Notes: generated by a model not told the origin, from the sequence alone. A stretch of DNA of 64,000 nucleotides from Ichthyophis bannanicus (GCA_033557465.1 CM066033.1:18601080-18665079), one strand, 5' to 3'; positions 21,911-33,189 are shown, numbered from the stretch's first letter. Numbers and translations are program-made.

Positions 21911-23081
21911 ATGCCTGCCCGACCTCAGTGTCTAGTTTGTGGCACCCAGAGAGGGGCTGTCTCAGAGGCAGGAGTGTGCCGCGGCTGCGCCTCAGAAGCA
22001 GTGGGCATGGAACAGGCGCTTCAGGAGCCCATAGGGAGCCCATCCCCCCAGGGCCTCAAGGTCCTCTCAATGCGGGAGACTCTCTTCCTCCATCAGCGGT
22101 TCTACCATCCCCAGCGGAGCCTAGTTCAGACCTCCCTGGGCCTTTGCCGTCCCTTAGTACAGGTGAAGTATCCTTGGGGGCCTTTTCGGCGGATTTCGTC
22201 CTTTTGATGCACCAAGCCTTCTGCTTGCGCCAGAAAGGGGTCAAGCCAGACCTTTTAGTGGCAGCAGCTGGAACAGCACAGGCGGTCTCTCAGGGGGTGG
22301 ACTTGTCCGGGCCCACTCCAGCTAAAAGGGCCAGGATGGGGGATGATCATCCATCCCTTTCAGAGTGGCCAGTCTCGGATGATTTAGCGTTGGATCTGGA
22401 GTTAGAGGCCGACGAATTGGAGGAGAGAGAAATTCTGTAGCCAGAGGATCAGTCAGGCATTGTTTGGGTATTTTGAAGAGAGGCGTTACCTGCTTTGATT
22501 GCGGAGTCCATGCAGGCCCTCAATTTGCCAATCAGTCGTCCTGTGGATGAAGACACCCTAGAAGATCCTCTCAGCACTCAGGCTGTTTTCCGGTTCACCG
22601 AGTGGTTAAGCAGATGATTCAGGATGAGTGGGATCTGCCGGAGGCAGGCCTTAAGGGGGCTAGGGCCTTCTCACGTCTTTACCCTCTCTCGGATCAGGAG
22701 CGAGAGGTTTTTCGCTCTCCTCACGTGGATGCAGCTGTTGCAGCAGTGGCTAAGAAAACTACTATTCCAGTAGAGGGCAGTGCAGCGCTAAAGGATGCAC
22801 CGGATAGGAAGCTGGATACCCTGTTGAAACAGGCTTTTGATGTAAACGCTCTGTCTATGCAGGCTTCTATTTGTGGGGCCTGGGTGGCTAGGGCTTGCCT
22901 ACGTTGGTCACAACGGCTGCAGCAATCGGAGAGTACGGTTTTGGAACAGGTATCAGAATTTGCTAAGATAGAATCAGGAGCGGCTTACCTTGCGGATGTC
23001 CAGTATGATCTCATTTGCAGTTTAGCTCGGAGTATGGCCTCCATGGTGGCGGCTAAGTGTTATCTGTGGCTGCGAAATTAG
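21911..23081 (+). pseudogene. DIRS-B Gag-like ORF (broken)
   Basis: Starts MPARPQCLVCGTQRG with VCRGC nearby, a CxxC pair, and parallels DIRS-C MPMRPQCLVSGVQWG at 51,308. An early shift moves the reading to the frame containing RMGDDHPSLSEWPVSDDL, ended by TAG at 22,438. The next part, 22,602-23,081, reads MIQDEWDLPEAGLKG, KKTTIPVEGSAALKDAPDRK and QAFDVNALSMQASICGAWVA, stopping at 23,079. I assign it as Gag by position upstream of RT and similarity between copies; its biochemical role in DIRS is poorly defined. Confidence 0.7.
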
Positions 23082-23389
23082 GCGGTGGACACTTCTTCCA
23101 AGTCCCGCCTTAGTAAGCTCCCCTTCAAAGGGAAACATCTGTTTGGGGAAGACCTGGATCGGTTGGTTAAGGACTTGGGTGAGTCCAAGGGAGGCCGCCT
23201 GCCAGAGGACAAGCCTAAGCAGGGACGCAATACTTCAGCGTCTCGGGGTCAGGCATGAGATTTTCTGCACTTTTGCTCCTCCCGGCCTGGACCCAGATCA
23301 CATCCGACCGGTGGGTGTAGGAGATCATTTGCGAGAGGTATTCCCTCGAGTTTGCTTGACTAGTTCCCAATTCCTTTGTCCAGTCCCCC

Positions 23390-23975
23390 TGCACAGCACC
23401 TGCCAAGCTGCTGGCAGTAAAAGAAACTCTCGATCGTCTTCTTCAATTGCGGGCGGTAATCCTGGTTCTCAGCCACCAATCCGGAAGTGGTCGATACTCG
23501 ATTTATTTTGTGGTCCCCTAAAAAGATGGCGCCTGGCACCCCATTCTAGATCTCAAAGGGGTAACCCGTGTCTTCGGGTGCCGCATTTCCGCATGGAGAC
23601 GTTGTAGTCTGTGATAGTAGCGGTATGAAAGGGCAAATTTTTAACTTCTCTAGACCTGATGGAGTTGTGGATATCTGCGGTTCACGGTGCCTATGGGGCA
23701 CTTTCAGTTTCAGACATTACCATTCGGTTTGGCAACGGCGCCGAGGACATTCACCAAGGTCATGGTGGTGGTAGCTGCAGCACTGCGAAGGGAAGGGGTG
23801 CTAGTACACCCTTATCTCGACAACTGGTTGATCAGGGCCAAGTCCAGAGACGAGAGCGTCCGGGCTACGGCACAGGTGGTGCAGTTTCTGGAAAGCCTGG
23901 GCTGGTTGGTCAATCGAGCCAAGAGTCGATTGACTCCTTCCCAGAGCTTGGAATAGTTGGGAGTCTGGTTTGACA
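23390..23975 (+). pseudogene. DIRS-B reverse transcriptase (broken)
   Basis: Fragments in several frames. The clearest, 23,687-23,956, reads MGHFQFQTLPFGLATAPRTF (RT motif with LPFGL), then VHPYLDNWLI, where the catalytic YLDD box has become YLDN, and FLESLGWLVNRAKSRLTPSQ. Upstream, peptides around 23,470-23,560 suggest the fingers domain but are out of frame. It cannot encode an active polymerase. Confidence 0.8.
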
Positions 23976-24229
23976 CCCAATCAGGGGCAGTCTTTCTGCC
24001 GGAGCACAGGGTACAGAGTCTACAGTGTCTGATGCGGGCCTTTGTAAGGCGCAGGAGTCCAACAGCCTGGTAGTACCTTCAGTTACTGGGCAAAATGGTG
24101 ACCAATCTGGAGGTGGTGCCGTGGGCGAGAACGCATATGTGGCCGTTACAGCGAGCGCTACTTCGGCGTTGGTCTCATCAGAAGGTTCTCTAATGTAGCG
24201 TCTGCCCTGTCCTCAGGAGGTCAAGATCG

Positions 24230-24765
24230 CACTCCAATGGTGGCTGAGCCGGAAGAATTTGATGGCGGGCATGCCCCTCGACCCCCCGCAATGGATTCTG
24301 GTGCTCACCGACGCCAGTCTAGCAGGTTGGGAGGCGCACTGCACGGGGCAATATGCTCAAGGGTTTTGGAACGCGCAGGAGGCTGGTTGGTTGATCAACG
24401 TCTTGGAGTTGAGAGCAGTGTTTCAGGCACTCAAGACGTTCAAGAAGGGGCGTGTAAGCCGGTCGGTGAGAGTCTTGTCAGACAATGCAACAGCAGTGGC
24501 TTATTTCAATCAGCAGTACAGGCAGTGTTCCGCTCGAGGATCAGGCCCAGGAGTTGTTTCGCTGGGCAGAGCCCCGACTAATGTCGTTATCGGCAGCGCA
24601 TATCGCGGGAGTCAATAACGTGATAGCAGATTACCTCAGTCGGGTTCGGGTGGACCCAGGAGAGTGGGTTCTCCACCCGGAGGTTTACGCGCAGGTAGTA
24701 CACAGATGGGGAACCCCTCTGATGGATTTGATGGCAACCTTCGAGTTCAACAAGACCTGTTGATT
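24230..24765 (+). pseudogene. DIRS-B RNase H
   Basis: The frame 24,259-24,618 contains WILVLTDASLAGWEAH (first Asp), NVLELRAVFQALKTF (Glu) and VRVLSDNATAVAYFNQQ (second Asp). A frameshift near 24,510 moves the tail into the frame AAHIAGVNNVIADYLSRV, then VVHRWGTPLMDLMATFEFNK. The domain order matches DIRS-A at 9.9-10.6 kb. Confidence 0.82.
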
Positions 24766-25039
24766 CTTCAAAAGAAGAAAAGAAAGGATGTCTGAAGGCA
24801 TAGACGTATTATTGCAGCAGTGGCCTACGGAAGAGATTCTCTGTTTTTCCTCCATGGGTTCTGATAGGCTGAGTGGTCCAGCGGATCGAAGCACATCGCG
24901 GATGTGTTGTTCTCCTAGTTCCTCTCATAGCTCCAGACTGGCCAAAACGCCCGTGGTACGCGGATCTGGTGCATCTTCTGGTGGCCCGGCCATGGCATCT
25001 TCCGGATCGGAGCGATCTTCTGTTGCAGGGTCCTCTGCG

Positions 25040-26135
25040 CATAGCTCAAGTGAGTTGATTCTCTCTTATGACCTGGCTCTTCAAAGGGCGAGGTTGAAGC
25101 ATAGGGGTTATTCGGCTTCTGTCATTTCAACCTTACTGAATATGCATAAGAGGTCTACTTCGCTAGCCTACATCCGCGTCTAGCGCGTCTTTGAGAATTG
25201 GTGTGCAGTTTGAAAGCTGACTTCCTCTTCTGGGATGGTTCCAGAAGAGCTGGCATTTTTGCAGGATGGTTTTGATAAAGGTTTGGCATCCAGCTCTATG
25301 CGTGTGCAGCTGGCAGCAATTGCTTGTTTTCGTGGTAAGATTCATAAGGAACCTTTGGGTTCTCATCCGGACATGTTGCGTTTCCTTCGCGCAGTAACTC
25401 GCCTTCGGCCGCCGCGCAGGGCGCTGGTTCCCTCTTGGGATCTCAACTTGGTTCTAAGGGCGCTGACGAAGGAATCTTTCGAACCTTCAAGCCAAGCATC
25501 TTTAAAGGACTTAACGTTGAAGACAGTGTTCTTGGTAGCAATTTGTTCTGCGCGCAGGATTTCAGAATTGCAGGCCTCGTGTCAGGAACCATTTCTGTCT
25601 TTTTTTCCAGAAAGGGTGGTTCTTCGTCTGGTGCCTTCTTTCCTTCCCATTGTGGTCTCGGCTTTTCACATGAATCAGTCAGTGTCCCTTCCAGTGCTAG
25701 GCGACTCTGAGGGGTCAGGCTGGATCATGACATCTGTAGTTTGGACATCAGGAGAGCCCTTAAATGTTACCTAAAATCTTCCAAGGGTTTTCGCAAGTCA
25801 AATCATTTGTTTGTCTTGTTTGGAGGTCCGCGCAAGGGAGAAGCGGTAGCCAAGGCTACCATTTCCAGATGGATTCGAGAGGCGATTTCTTCAGCGTACA
25901 TTTTGAAAGGTCGTGCGGTGCCGATAGAACTGTGAGCTCATTCCACTAGGGCACAGGCAGCCTCATGGGCAGAGTCTAGTTTGGTTCCACTGATAGAAAT
26001 TTGTCGGGCGGCTACTTGGTCGTAGCTACATACTTTCAGCAAACACTATCGCCTGGATTTTCAGGCGGTGGGAGCAGCACGTTTAGGATCGGCAGTGTTG
26101 CAAGCCGGTTTAGCGGGTCCCTCCCATTAATTAAC
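25040..26135 (+). pseudogene. DIRS-B tyrosine recombinase (broken)
   Basis: N-terminal segment around 25,060-25,180: YDLALQRARLKHRGYS and NMHKRSTSLAYIRV, then TAG. The main segment, 25,235-25,710, has VPSWDLNLVLRALTKESFEP and ICSARRISELQAS, with the catalytic Arg retained. From 25,741: MDIRRALKCYLKSSKGF, AKATISRWIREAISSAYILK; then TGA, AHSTRAQAAS (H-x-x-R) and FSKHYRLDFQ (Tyr) near 26,040. All catalytic positions survive, but at least two stops and one frameshift disable the frame. Confidence 0.82.
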
Positions 26136-26149
26136 TGCTCTGTTACATC

Positions 26150-26265
26150 CCAGAGGTTTGGGACTGGACTGGAGGGACAATAAAGAAATAGGAATTAGAC
26201 TTCCCTGCTAATTGTTGTTCCTTGGGGAACTCCAGTCCAGTCCCGTATCCCACCCAGGATTCTTT
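26150..26265 (+). other. DIRS-B internal complementary region
   Basis: Left half 'gggactggactggagggac' is the reverse complement of the outer left terminal repeat (20,985-21,003). Right half 'gctaattgttgttccttggg' through 'aactccagtccagtcccg' is the reverse complement of the outer right terminal repeat (26,648-26,700). Confidence 0.8.
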
Positions 26266-26544
26266 TGTGATACTGCTGTTTGTTGTTTGTGTAGCAGCGG
26301 TTCGGTTGCGCAATGTTTGAAGAAGATCCTATTAAATTGCTCCAAGCTTCTTTCTCTCTAAGATGTTTTTTAGGCAGAAGCTTTGTGGCGTAGTTCCCTT
26401 TTCTCTTTTCCTGTTTCTCACCTTTCCTGCTTCGGAGGATTCCCCTTGGAAGCCTGTCAAGAAGTTTACAAGTTAATTTATTGTATGATTAATGTATTAC
26501 TACTTATTTGTTGCTCCTGTGAGGTTGCTTTGTCAGTAGATTAC

Positions 26545-26705
26545 TGGGAGTTCATGGGAGGAGCCAGTAGTATTAGTACTGGTGCTCTTAAGAAGCTGAC
26601 GTACTCAGTCTCCAAGCTGCTGGAAGAGGTTCACTACCCAGAGGTTCGGGACTGGACTGGAGTTCCTCAAGGAACAACAATTAGCAGGTAAGTCTAATTC
26701 CTATT
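26545..26705 (+). repeat. DIRS-B right inverted terminal repeat
   Basis: From 'gagttcatgggaggagccag' to 'caattagcaggtaagtctaa'. Pairs with 20,978-21,095. The sequence from here to about 27,300 has no recognisable gene or repeat apart from a G-run near 27,112-27,130. Confidence 0.78.
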
Positions 26706-27309
26706 TTTGATAAAAGGCAGGCCAACTAAACTACAGCACAGCAGGTGGATGACTGACAGAACAAGCTGAACTATGCTGCAGTAGAAGAACTAGTTACTCC
26801 AAAGTTTGTCCAAGTACTTTGCTGCCACTTTTGTACATTTGTTCCCTGTAGGGCAGAGAAAAAGGAGCTGGTGTAGGGAGTAGCATAGCTCTGGCCAGTC
26901 TAGAGTCACTTCCTTGCCCACTGTCTTTAGTAAGGCTGGAACAAGAGGGCCACTCTACTGCCCAGAATTTAGGACACTGATCAGTAGAATCAAGGCAAAG
27001 CTCTAGGGGCTGCTGCCGCCGAGCCCCTCATGCTGCCCTCCCTTCTTTGACCCTAGTCGGCTCAGTGATTTTTGGCAAGCTAGAGAGGAACCAAAGCCTG
27101 TAACAGTGGTGGGGGGAGGAGGGGGGGGGTCACTGAGGAGGTAGTGCGTACCAGCAGCTCCCGTCTCCTTTCAATCCTCACCCAGAGTTTTTTTCTTCTT
27201 TTTTGCTGTTTTCCCTGTTTGACCCCCACAACCTCTTTGATTGTGGACTACAAGTACTTATAATATTTTCTTTCTTTGGGACTTTTTTCTATTTCTTTCA
27301 TTCAATATC

Positions 27310-27905
27310 AGCCCAATTCCATCCCGCATGTCCAGCCCCTTTGTATGTCCGGGCTAACCTAGTGATTCTGATCCCACGGGGTACGTCTAGTCCCGGGGGA
27401 TCAGAATCGTGATCAGGCCTGTACATGCAGGCTGGGACATGCCCTTTAGTCCAGGTATGCACATACAGGCACTGCCCGGACAGCTCAGTCAGGCTTTGAA
27501 ATGCAGCTGCGGCGCCATGGCGTCATGTTGCCATGGCACTGTGGCTCCATTTAAAAGCCGCAATGCCGGCCACCGGGTTAAAGTGATCATTCCCTGCAGC
27601 CTGACCACCGATCCGGTCTCCTAAAGCCAGGATCGGGCTGCAGAGAATAATCCCTGACCCCCCCACATTCCCATCTGTGCCCCGGCATCGCTAAAAAGAA
27701 ACGTCCAGGGAAGTTATTCCACTCCAGCGGTGGAATATCTTCCCCAGACATTGTCGGCCCTGGATGTACAGGGCCAAAATCAGACTCGGCCCGGTATGTC
27801 CAAGGCCGGTGACTGCGCACTGCCCATCCCCAGGCCGCCTCTTCCCCGCCCCTGACTAGCGGGGATGGACATCCCGTTGGGACGTCCATCCTTGCTATCT
27901 GTGGC
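27310..27905 (+). repeat. Unclassified ~600-bp repeat family, copy 1
   Basis: Shares ordered blocks with 49,640-50,245, which is in the opposite orientation: 'gtgattctgatccca' with 'cacggggtacgtctag', a 'ggcctgtacatgcaggc' block, 'gctcagtcaggct', 'ggcgtcatg' and 'gtcggccctg' with 'tacagggc'. There is no convincing coding frame. The second copy sits inside a CR1 LINE, so the family is mobile or was recently so. The class is unknown. Confidence 0.55.
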
Positions 27906-28980
27906 TCAGAATAACCCCCTATGTGTTTGAATGTAATTGAAATAATGCAATAAAAATATGTATATTTGATGTTATGTTCTTTTGCTAATTACCAAAAATG
28001 TCTATTTTAATGCTATTTAAAATCTTTCAATAGTTTTTGCATGTTTATGCTGTAATAATTGACTGCTGCTGCCCTTATTGCCCCTGCTCTCTTACGGTGC
28101 TTTGGCTAGTATGTAGGGGACCTTCCCTCTCTTCTGTTGCCTTCCTACTTAACGGCTGCAGCCAACATGAATATCAGGACTATACATGAGAAGAAAATGA
28201 CTCTAGTGCTGACGAATACTCGAGGGAATGTGGACACGATTTTTTAGAAGATCACGGTTGGAGAGGGAGAAGCCGGTATTGGGGCCGTCGGCACCAGCTG
28301 GCAGGATCCCATCACTTGTGCCCATGAGAAAGTACAGCTATCGTGAACCTTTCTCCTTTTGAGTTGTCACAAGACCAGAAAACTCTTCTGGATTTGGGCT
28401 TATCCTTTATGCCCACTGTACCCTATCAACCTTTTGATTTGAGGATTGCGTTGCATAGTTTTTTTCAGGAAATTGAATAAAAAGTTATACTTAGAATCTC
28501 ATTCCTTTCCAGAGGACTCCTCGATAGTCCCACCTTCTAAGTGGATTCCTGCTGGGCCTCTGGATTCTCTACTGGCTGCATATCAGAGATTGTAATTACA
28601 AGATGTGGAGGTTTTGGAACAAAATTTTCACCTCGACATCAACATCAGGAATTACTCAAATTGTCTCAGCTGGATAATATTGTAGATAGACGGGTGGATA
28701 AGATAGGAGCATGCAGTAAAAGATACAATATAATGAAGAAGCTTATAGGCAATGAAGCGATTTGAAGTATTATTATGTTTTATTGGCAGATCCCACTGAA
28801 GCCATCTTGTCCAAAGTAGAGGCTGTGGTAAATTATGGAGTGGCTGAAGGTTTTTTGACATCAAAACAGTCATCCTTTTTGACCAATAAAACTCCATCAT
28901 GTCCAGTTTTTTACACCGTACCGAAAATTCACAAGGATTTGGAAAAACACCCTGGCCAGCCTATCATAGAAGGAAATGTA

Positions 28981-29350
28981 TTTATTTAGACAGACTTATA
29001 TACCACCTTATCCTACAATCAAGGTGGTTACATCACATCACAATTGGGTTACATTTAACATTTGGGTGCTTTACAACATTTAACATGAGGGTATTTAACA
29101 ACATTAAGACAACACAATTTGAGGGTTATATTTATCATTATATTGTCGTGGGTTTAGCTGTGTTGGTTAGGTATTGATTTTGCAGGGGTGTGTACATTGC
29201 TATCCCGCTCGGGTGTGGGCTGTTGCGTGTCTGGTGGGGACTAATTGTGTCTTGGAGCTATTGTCAATTTTTGTGGGTCGTTTGCTTAATCCACTAACTA
29301 CACAAGCCTGTTCCTACCTAAAGTACTCAAATGTTGAACCACTAGGCTAC
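28981..29350 (+). repeat. SINE/LINE-tail insertion in PLE-2
   Basis: Starts 'tttatttagacagacttata', ends near 'ccactaggctactcctcc'. It splits the RT between PIIEG and LLSIDD, where the PLE coding sequence resumes. The interior differs from the copies at 29.88 and 55.19 kb, but both edges are alike. Confidence 0.6.
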
Positions 29351-29876
29351 TCCTCCACTATTGAATGCACTATTGTCAATAGATGATGTCCTTTCTACCG
29401 ATCTAGTTACGCTGGATATTAACTACTTGTACACAAATGCTTGTACAAAAGCTCTAGAGGTGCTGTCAAAATTGGAGTGGCCGGATATATTACCAGCTCG
29501 ATTACCTAAATCATATGTGCTTCGATTACTCCAACTAGTATTATGTGAAAAATATTTTTGTTTTAATGGCTCCTATTCCTACCAGGTTTTTGGGATTGGC
29601 ATGGGAGCAACGGTGGCCCTCACTATGCAATATATTTAAGTATGGAGAAGGTTTCTTGATGATATCTTTTGTCTTTGGCAGTGACTATTTTCTCTTTTGC
29701 AAGATTTTTTAAAATGGCTTAATAATTGTAAACCAATTTGAAATTTGATAGTGCTAATTGGAATGGATAGCCTCTTTGGATCTTAGAATAATGAAAACTG
29801 AAATAAAATTGTTAACCGCTTTCCATAAAAAAGTTGTGGTGAAAAACTATTTGTTGTATTTCTAAAGTCATCATTT

Positions 29877-30172
29877 TATTTATTTATTTATTTATTTGCA
29901 TTCTCTTATATACCGCGCTATTCTGCATCAGTGCGGTTTACATTGAACAAACTGAAATTACATTGAACAGGGCATTATAACTTGGAGATAACTATTTTAC
30001 AGGGAACATGGGCTATGGAGGGTTAAGTGGCTTGCCCAAGACCACAAGGAGCACCTGTGGGACTAGAAACCCCAGTCCTTCCAGCCCAAGGTTGCTGTCC
30101 TCTAGTGGGATTTGAACCCCCGACCTTCCGGCCTGAAGTACCTTGCCCCAACCACTAGGCTACTCCTCCACT
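29877..30172 (+). repeat. CORE-type (MIR-like) SINE insertion in PLE-2
   Basis: A (tttatt)n start, then 'tatataccgcgctattc', the CORE-like 'ggttaagtggcttgcccaag', 'tgggatttgaacccccgacc' (resembling a B box) and 'ccactaggctactcctccac'. Almost the same 3' 190 bp recurs at 55,335-55,522 in DIRS-C. It interrupts the PLE thumb domain. Confidence 0.7.
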
Positions 30173-30569
30173 CCGATCAAGTTAAAATGGGGTCTTCCCA
30201 TCAGTCAGTTTTTACGGCTTCAACGCATTTGTTATGATGTGGATGAATATAAAATACAAGCAACCGCTTTAAGTGATCGATATATGGAAGGGGCTATCCA
30301 AGAAAGATTGTTAAAACAGGCATATTTGAGAAGCCTGTATGAACGTGAGTTATTATTGGCCCCTGCAGTTCAAACACAGTCAGTATCTTCTCCTTTAGTA
30401 TGTGTATTACCATTTTCTATGAAGACACTATTATTGCATCATTGATTTACAAGCATTGGTGGGATCCTCCAGTCTTATCAATGTTTTCATGAAAGACCGA
30501 TAGTGGCTTACTGCCGAGGGACTTTGTATGTAAATCAGTAACTTGGCAGGACATATATGTTGGAGGGCT

Positions 30570-31025
30570 GTTTTGCTGCCTCAGGAACTAGAGGACTGGA
30601 ATGTATTAGAGGAATCAGGAAGTCAGAGGACTACCAGGGTGTTTTGGAGCAAAATGTGCTACCTAGTGTCAGAAACCTAGGTCTGGTTCAAAGGTCATGG
30701 ATCCTTTAGCAGAACATTGACCCAAAACATACATCCAAAAGTATAAAAGAATGGTTTGAAAGAACACATGGGCTGTTTTAAACTGGCGAGCAATGAGTCC
30801 CGATCTCAGTCTAATCAAGAAGCTTTGGAAAGAGCTGAGATCTGCCATTGGTAAAAGGAATCCTGGAAACATTCATGAGCTGGAACAAATCGCAATTGAA
30901 GAGTGGGAGAAACTACCAGCAGACAGATTTATGAAACTTATAGATGGCTACAAGAAACATTGGAGACTGTCAAGGATAGTGCAACCAAATATTAGTGAAG
31001 GGTGACATTAATCCTGTCCAGGTCA
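30570..31025 (+). pseudogene. Tc1-like transposase C-terminus
   Basis: At about 30,712-30,780: NIDPKHTSKSIKEWFE, the Tc1 catalytic-core strand (usually DNDPKHTS), followed by TAA. Then 30,793-31,005 is open: MSPDLSLIKKLWKELRSAIG, HELEQIAIEEWEKLP and FMKLIDGYKKHW. The family box is SPDLNPIENLW, in which the Glu completes the DDE triad; here it is KK, so the third catalytic acid is lost. The N-terminal DNA-binding half is absent. Tc1 transposases cut and paste DNA at TA sites. Downstream an AT-rich imperfect palindrome lies at 31,112-31,165. Confidence 0.85.
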
Positions 31026-31204
31026 TATTGTTTTTTTACTCAGAAATTACTATGACTAAGTTGCACAGACCTGTTTTTTTGTTGTTTGCCTTTGAATGTC
31101 CAATTAAAATATTATGACATTATTATTATTATTATGTCATTATTTGTCATAATAATGTCATAATATTATTTCCAATTATTTCTCAAGATATTGTACATAA
31201 CATA

Positions 31205-32715
31205 ATGAATTTAGACCTTACCTGCTAATTGTCTTTACTTGAGTCCCTCCGGTCCAGCCCAGATGCATAGATTATGCATGCCTACCAGCAGATGGAAACT
31301 GAGAATCATTGGCTTGATCCTTCTGACATCATGGTACAAAGGGATCTATTACTACTACTGAACAGCTGTATATCGCTACAAGATGTGAGTCACTGTTGGA
31401 AACAGGATACTGGGCTTGATGGACCTTAGTCTGACCCAGTATACTCTTAGGCAACACTGCAAAAGGCCACAGCATGGGAAACACAGACAATTCATGTACC
31501 ACCTCAGAGCTGTTGATGGAATTGAGCTGGTGACCTTTGGATTTGTACGCACTTAATTCAGTGCTGCAGCTGGGAGAGCCATCTATGAGTACAAAACATC
31601 TATTGTAGAGAGTGTCTTGAAGGACTACAAAAGGAGTCTGCTACTTCTGGAGAGAGATCTGCAATTTTAAGTATTTACTGTTCCTGTTACATACCAGCAC
31701 TGGGATGCAATGAACTGGCGGCCTCAAGTTGTACACCGAGCTATACGAGTACAGGCAAAAGAAAGACGGCCACTACTCAACATAGCTCGCAAAACTAGAT
31801 GCAATCAAAAATACCTCTAGAGCTATGTACTTACCAGAAAACATACACCTACCCTAGAACTAAAGGGACCTGCGACAGAACGAAGCCTACTATCTTACCA
31901 GAATCAATTCTACCAAGCCTAACCAAAAATAGGAAATTACATTGAGTATGCAAAACGTACCAGCCCCCTGATCCGTGCCTACAAAGGGGCTCCTTTCCCT
32001 AAACCAGAGTCCCAGGGAAAGGGGAAAAAAAACAAAGCAGTGCCTTGGGAGAGCTACCCCCAACCTGAGGCCTGAACCCATAGCCTTGCTACCATGACCA
32101 AAAAGTGGGCTGAACAGTGAACTAAAATGGCCGCCCTTCATAGCAAGAAACGCTCCTCCAAATTATCCTGTGTTCAGTTGGGCTACCCGCGGTTGGAATG
32201 TACTTAATATCATCATTAATAGTAATACCCCAGAATAAAAAAGAGCAGCCACCAAAAAGCAAGAAAGCCAAGGGCAATAGCAACACATCTGCTTAGTGGT
32301 TCTCTCTCTTTTGTACAGAAATATCAGCAGACTATTTCTTCCTGCTGCCCCACCAAGTTCAGCATGAAGAAGGGAAATTACCCCTCTCCTGGCTACACCA
32401 AAGTAGCTCTAGAAAATAGAGGAGATGTGCCGGTGGGGGGGAAGGGGGAGGGACCTGGCACCACCAGGTTCTGCACCCCAGAGCACTATCGTTTCCACAA
32501 AAATACCTCAAAAAAATTCCATCCGATACAGATTGCACAGGACTGTGCTAATCTCCATCTGCTGGAGACTGAGAAATACTGGAGAGATCGAGGCTGCACA
32601 GATCCCTTTGTACCATGACGTCAGAAAGATCAAGCTAATAATTCTCAGTCTCCATCTGCTAGAAGTCGTGCATAACCTACGCAACTGGACTGGATGGACG
32701 ATAAGGAAACCTAAA
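31205..32715. mobile_element. Short DIRS-type element with inverted terminal repeats and no DIRS genes
   Basis: 31,235-31,352 is the reverse complement of 32,597-32,710; shared blocks include 'gatccctttgtaccatga' with 'cgtcagaaagatcaag', and 'ttctcagtctccatctgct'. The outer sequences ('cttacctgctaattgtcttt' on the left, 'actggactggatggac' with 'gataaggaaac' on the right) resemble those of DIRS-B. The 1.2-kb interior has a CR1 3' tail (31,388-31,445) and unidentified sequence, with no Gag, RT or YR. It could be an internally deleted or non-autonomous DIRS. Confidence 0.55.
31388..31447 (+). repeat. CR1 3'-tail fragment
   Basis: Reads 'gttggaaacaggatactggg' and 'gatggaccttagtctgaccc', as at 17,725-17,775. 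It is only about 60 bp long and lies inside the short DIRS-type element. Confidence 0.75.
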
Positions 32716-32785
32716 ATGCAAGGGTGCCAATAATGTTGACCATAAATGTAAAGTACATTTCAATATCAATTTAACCCCCTGTAAA

Positions 32786-32965
32786 GCAGTTACTCGCCTG
32801 TAACAGGTGATCTCTGGGAACAGCAGGAATTGAGTCTTCACATATGGGTATCGTCAGCCCCAACGGAGCCCTCCCAGGAATGCTCCCCAGCGTCCTATAG
32901 GAAAGCTTTTGGGAGCATCCCACTGTGCCTGTGCTGCTGCCTTCCCGCGTTTCCAACTCTCCCTC
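32786..32965 (-). repeat. DIRS-D 3' inverted terminal repeat
   Basis: Includes 'cgcctgtaacaggtgatctc' and 'cttcacatatgggtatcgtc', then 'gctccccagcgtcctatagg'. Reverse complement of the 42,345-42,472 end and of DIRS-A 12,060-12,190. Confidence 0.82.
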
Positions 32966-33060
32966 TTCAGTTGGGTTTGTAGTTAAGACAAAAGGAGAGA
33001 AGGAAGAGAAAAAAAGGGAGAGAGAGAGAGAGACAGAGATACAACTCCTAGGGGAGGTAG

Positions 33061-33170
33061 GTGTGTTGTGAAGACTCAATTCCTGCTGTTCCCGGAGATC
33101 ACCTGTTACAGATGAGTAACTACGCTATCTCTAGGAACAAGCAGGAATGTAGTCTTCAAGTATGGGACTC
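33061..33170 (-). other. DIRS-D internal complementary region
   Basis: Contains, side by side, 'gaagactcaattcctgctgt' (complement of the 3' end at 32,820-32,845) and 'aacaagcaggaatgtagtct' (complement of the 5' end near 42,440-42,465). This is the joined-ends arrangement expected of DIRS. Confidence 0.75.
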
Positions 33171-33189
33171 CCTAGCTTAAAGATGCCAG

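Larger units (their letters stand above)
20975..26705 (+). mobile_element. DIRS-B: full-length, inactivated DIRS retrotransposon
   Basis: Bounded by inverted terminal repeats: 20,978-21,095 is the reverse complement of about 26,545-26,665, including the shared 'gagactgagtacgtcagctt' block. Between them lie Gag, RT, RNase H and YR in the plus orientation, followed by an internal complementary region at 26,155-26,265. The length, about 5.7 kb, is normal for the group. All domains are recognisable but each carries stops or frameshifts. Its proteins resemble those of DIRS-C (51.3-57.0 kb) more than those of DIRS-A/D. Confidence 0.88.
28340..30445 (+). pseudogene. PLE-2 reverse transcriptase (broken)
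   Basis: Ordered peptides: NLSPFELSQDQKTLLDLGLS and FMPTVPYQPFDLRIALHSFF (28,340-28,470), a PLE N-terminal block; AAYQRLVIQDVEVLEQNFH; LTNKTPSCPVFYTVPKIHKD (28,880-28,945); VTLDINYLYTNACTKALE (29,408-29,460); FGIGMGATVAL; then RRFLDDIFCLW near 29,645 with the catalytic Asp pair. After the second insertion GLPISQFLRLQRICYDVDEY and LLKQAYLRSLYERELLLAP (30,190-30,360) match the thumb of PLE-1 at 58.4-58.6 kb. Several stops and shifts make it inactive. Confidence 0.82.
28140..30540 (+). mobile_element. Penelope-like element (PLE-2), RT-bearing, interrupted by two repeats
   Basis: Coding remnants run in PLE order on the plus strand, split at about 28,981-29,350 and 29,877-30,172 by two insertions that share 3' sequence ending 'ccactaggctactcctcc'. 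The GIY-YIG endonuclease expected at the 3' end was not found. PLE RTs are related to telomerase and move by target-primed reverse transcription. Confidence 0.8.
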
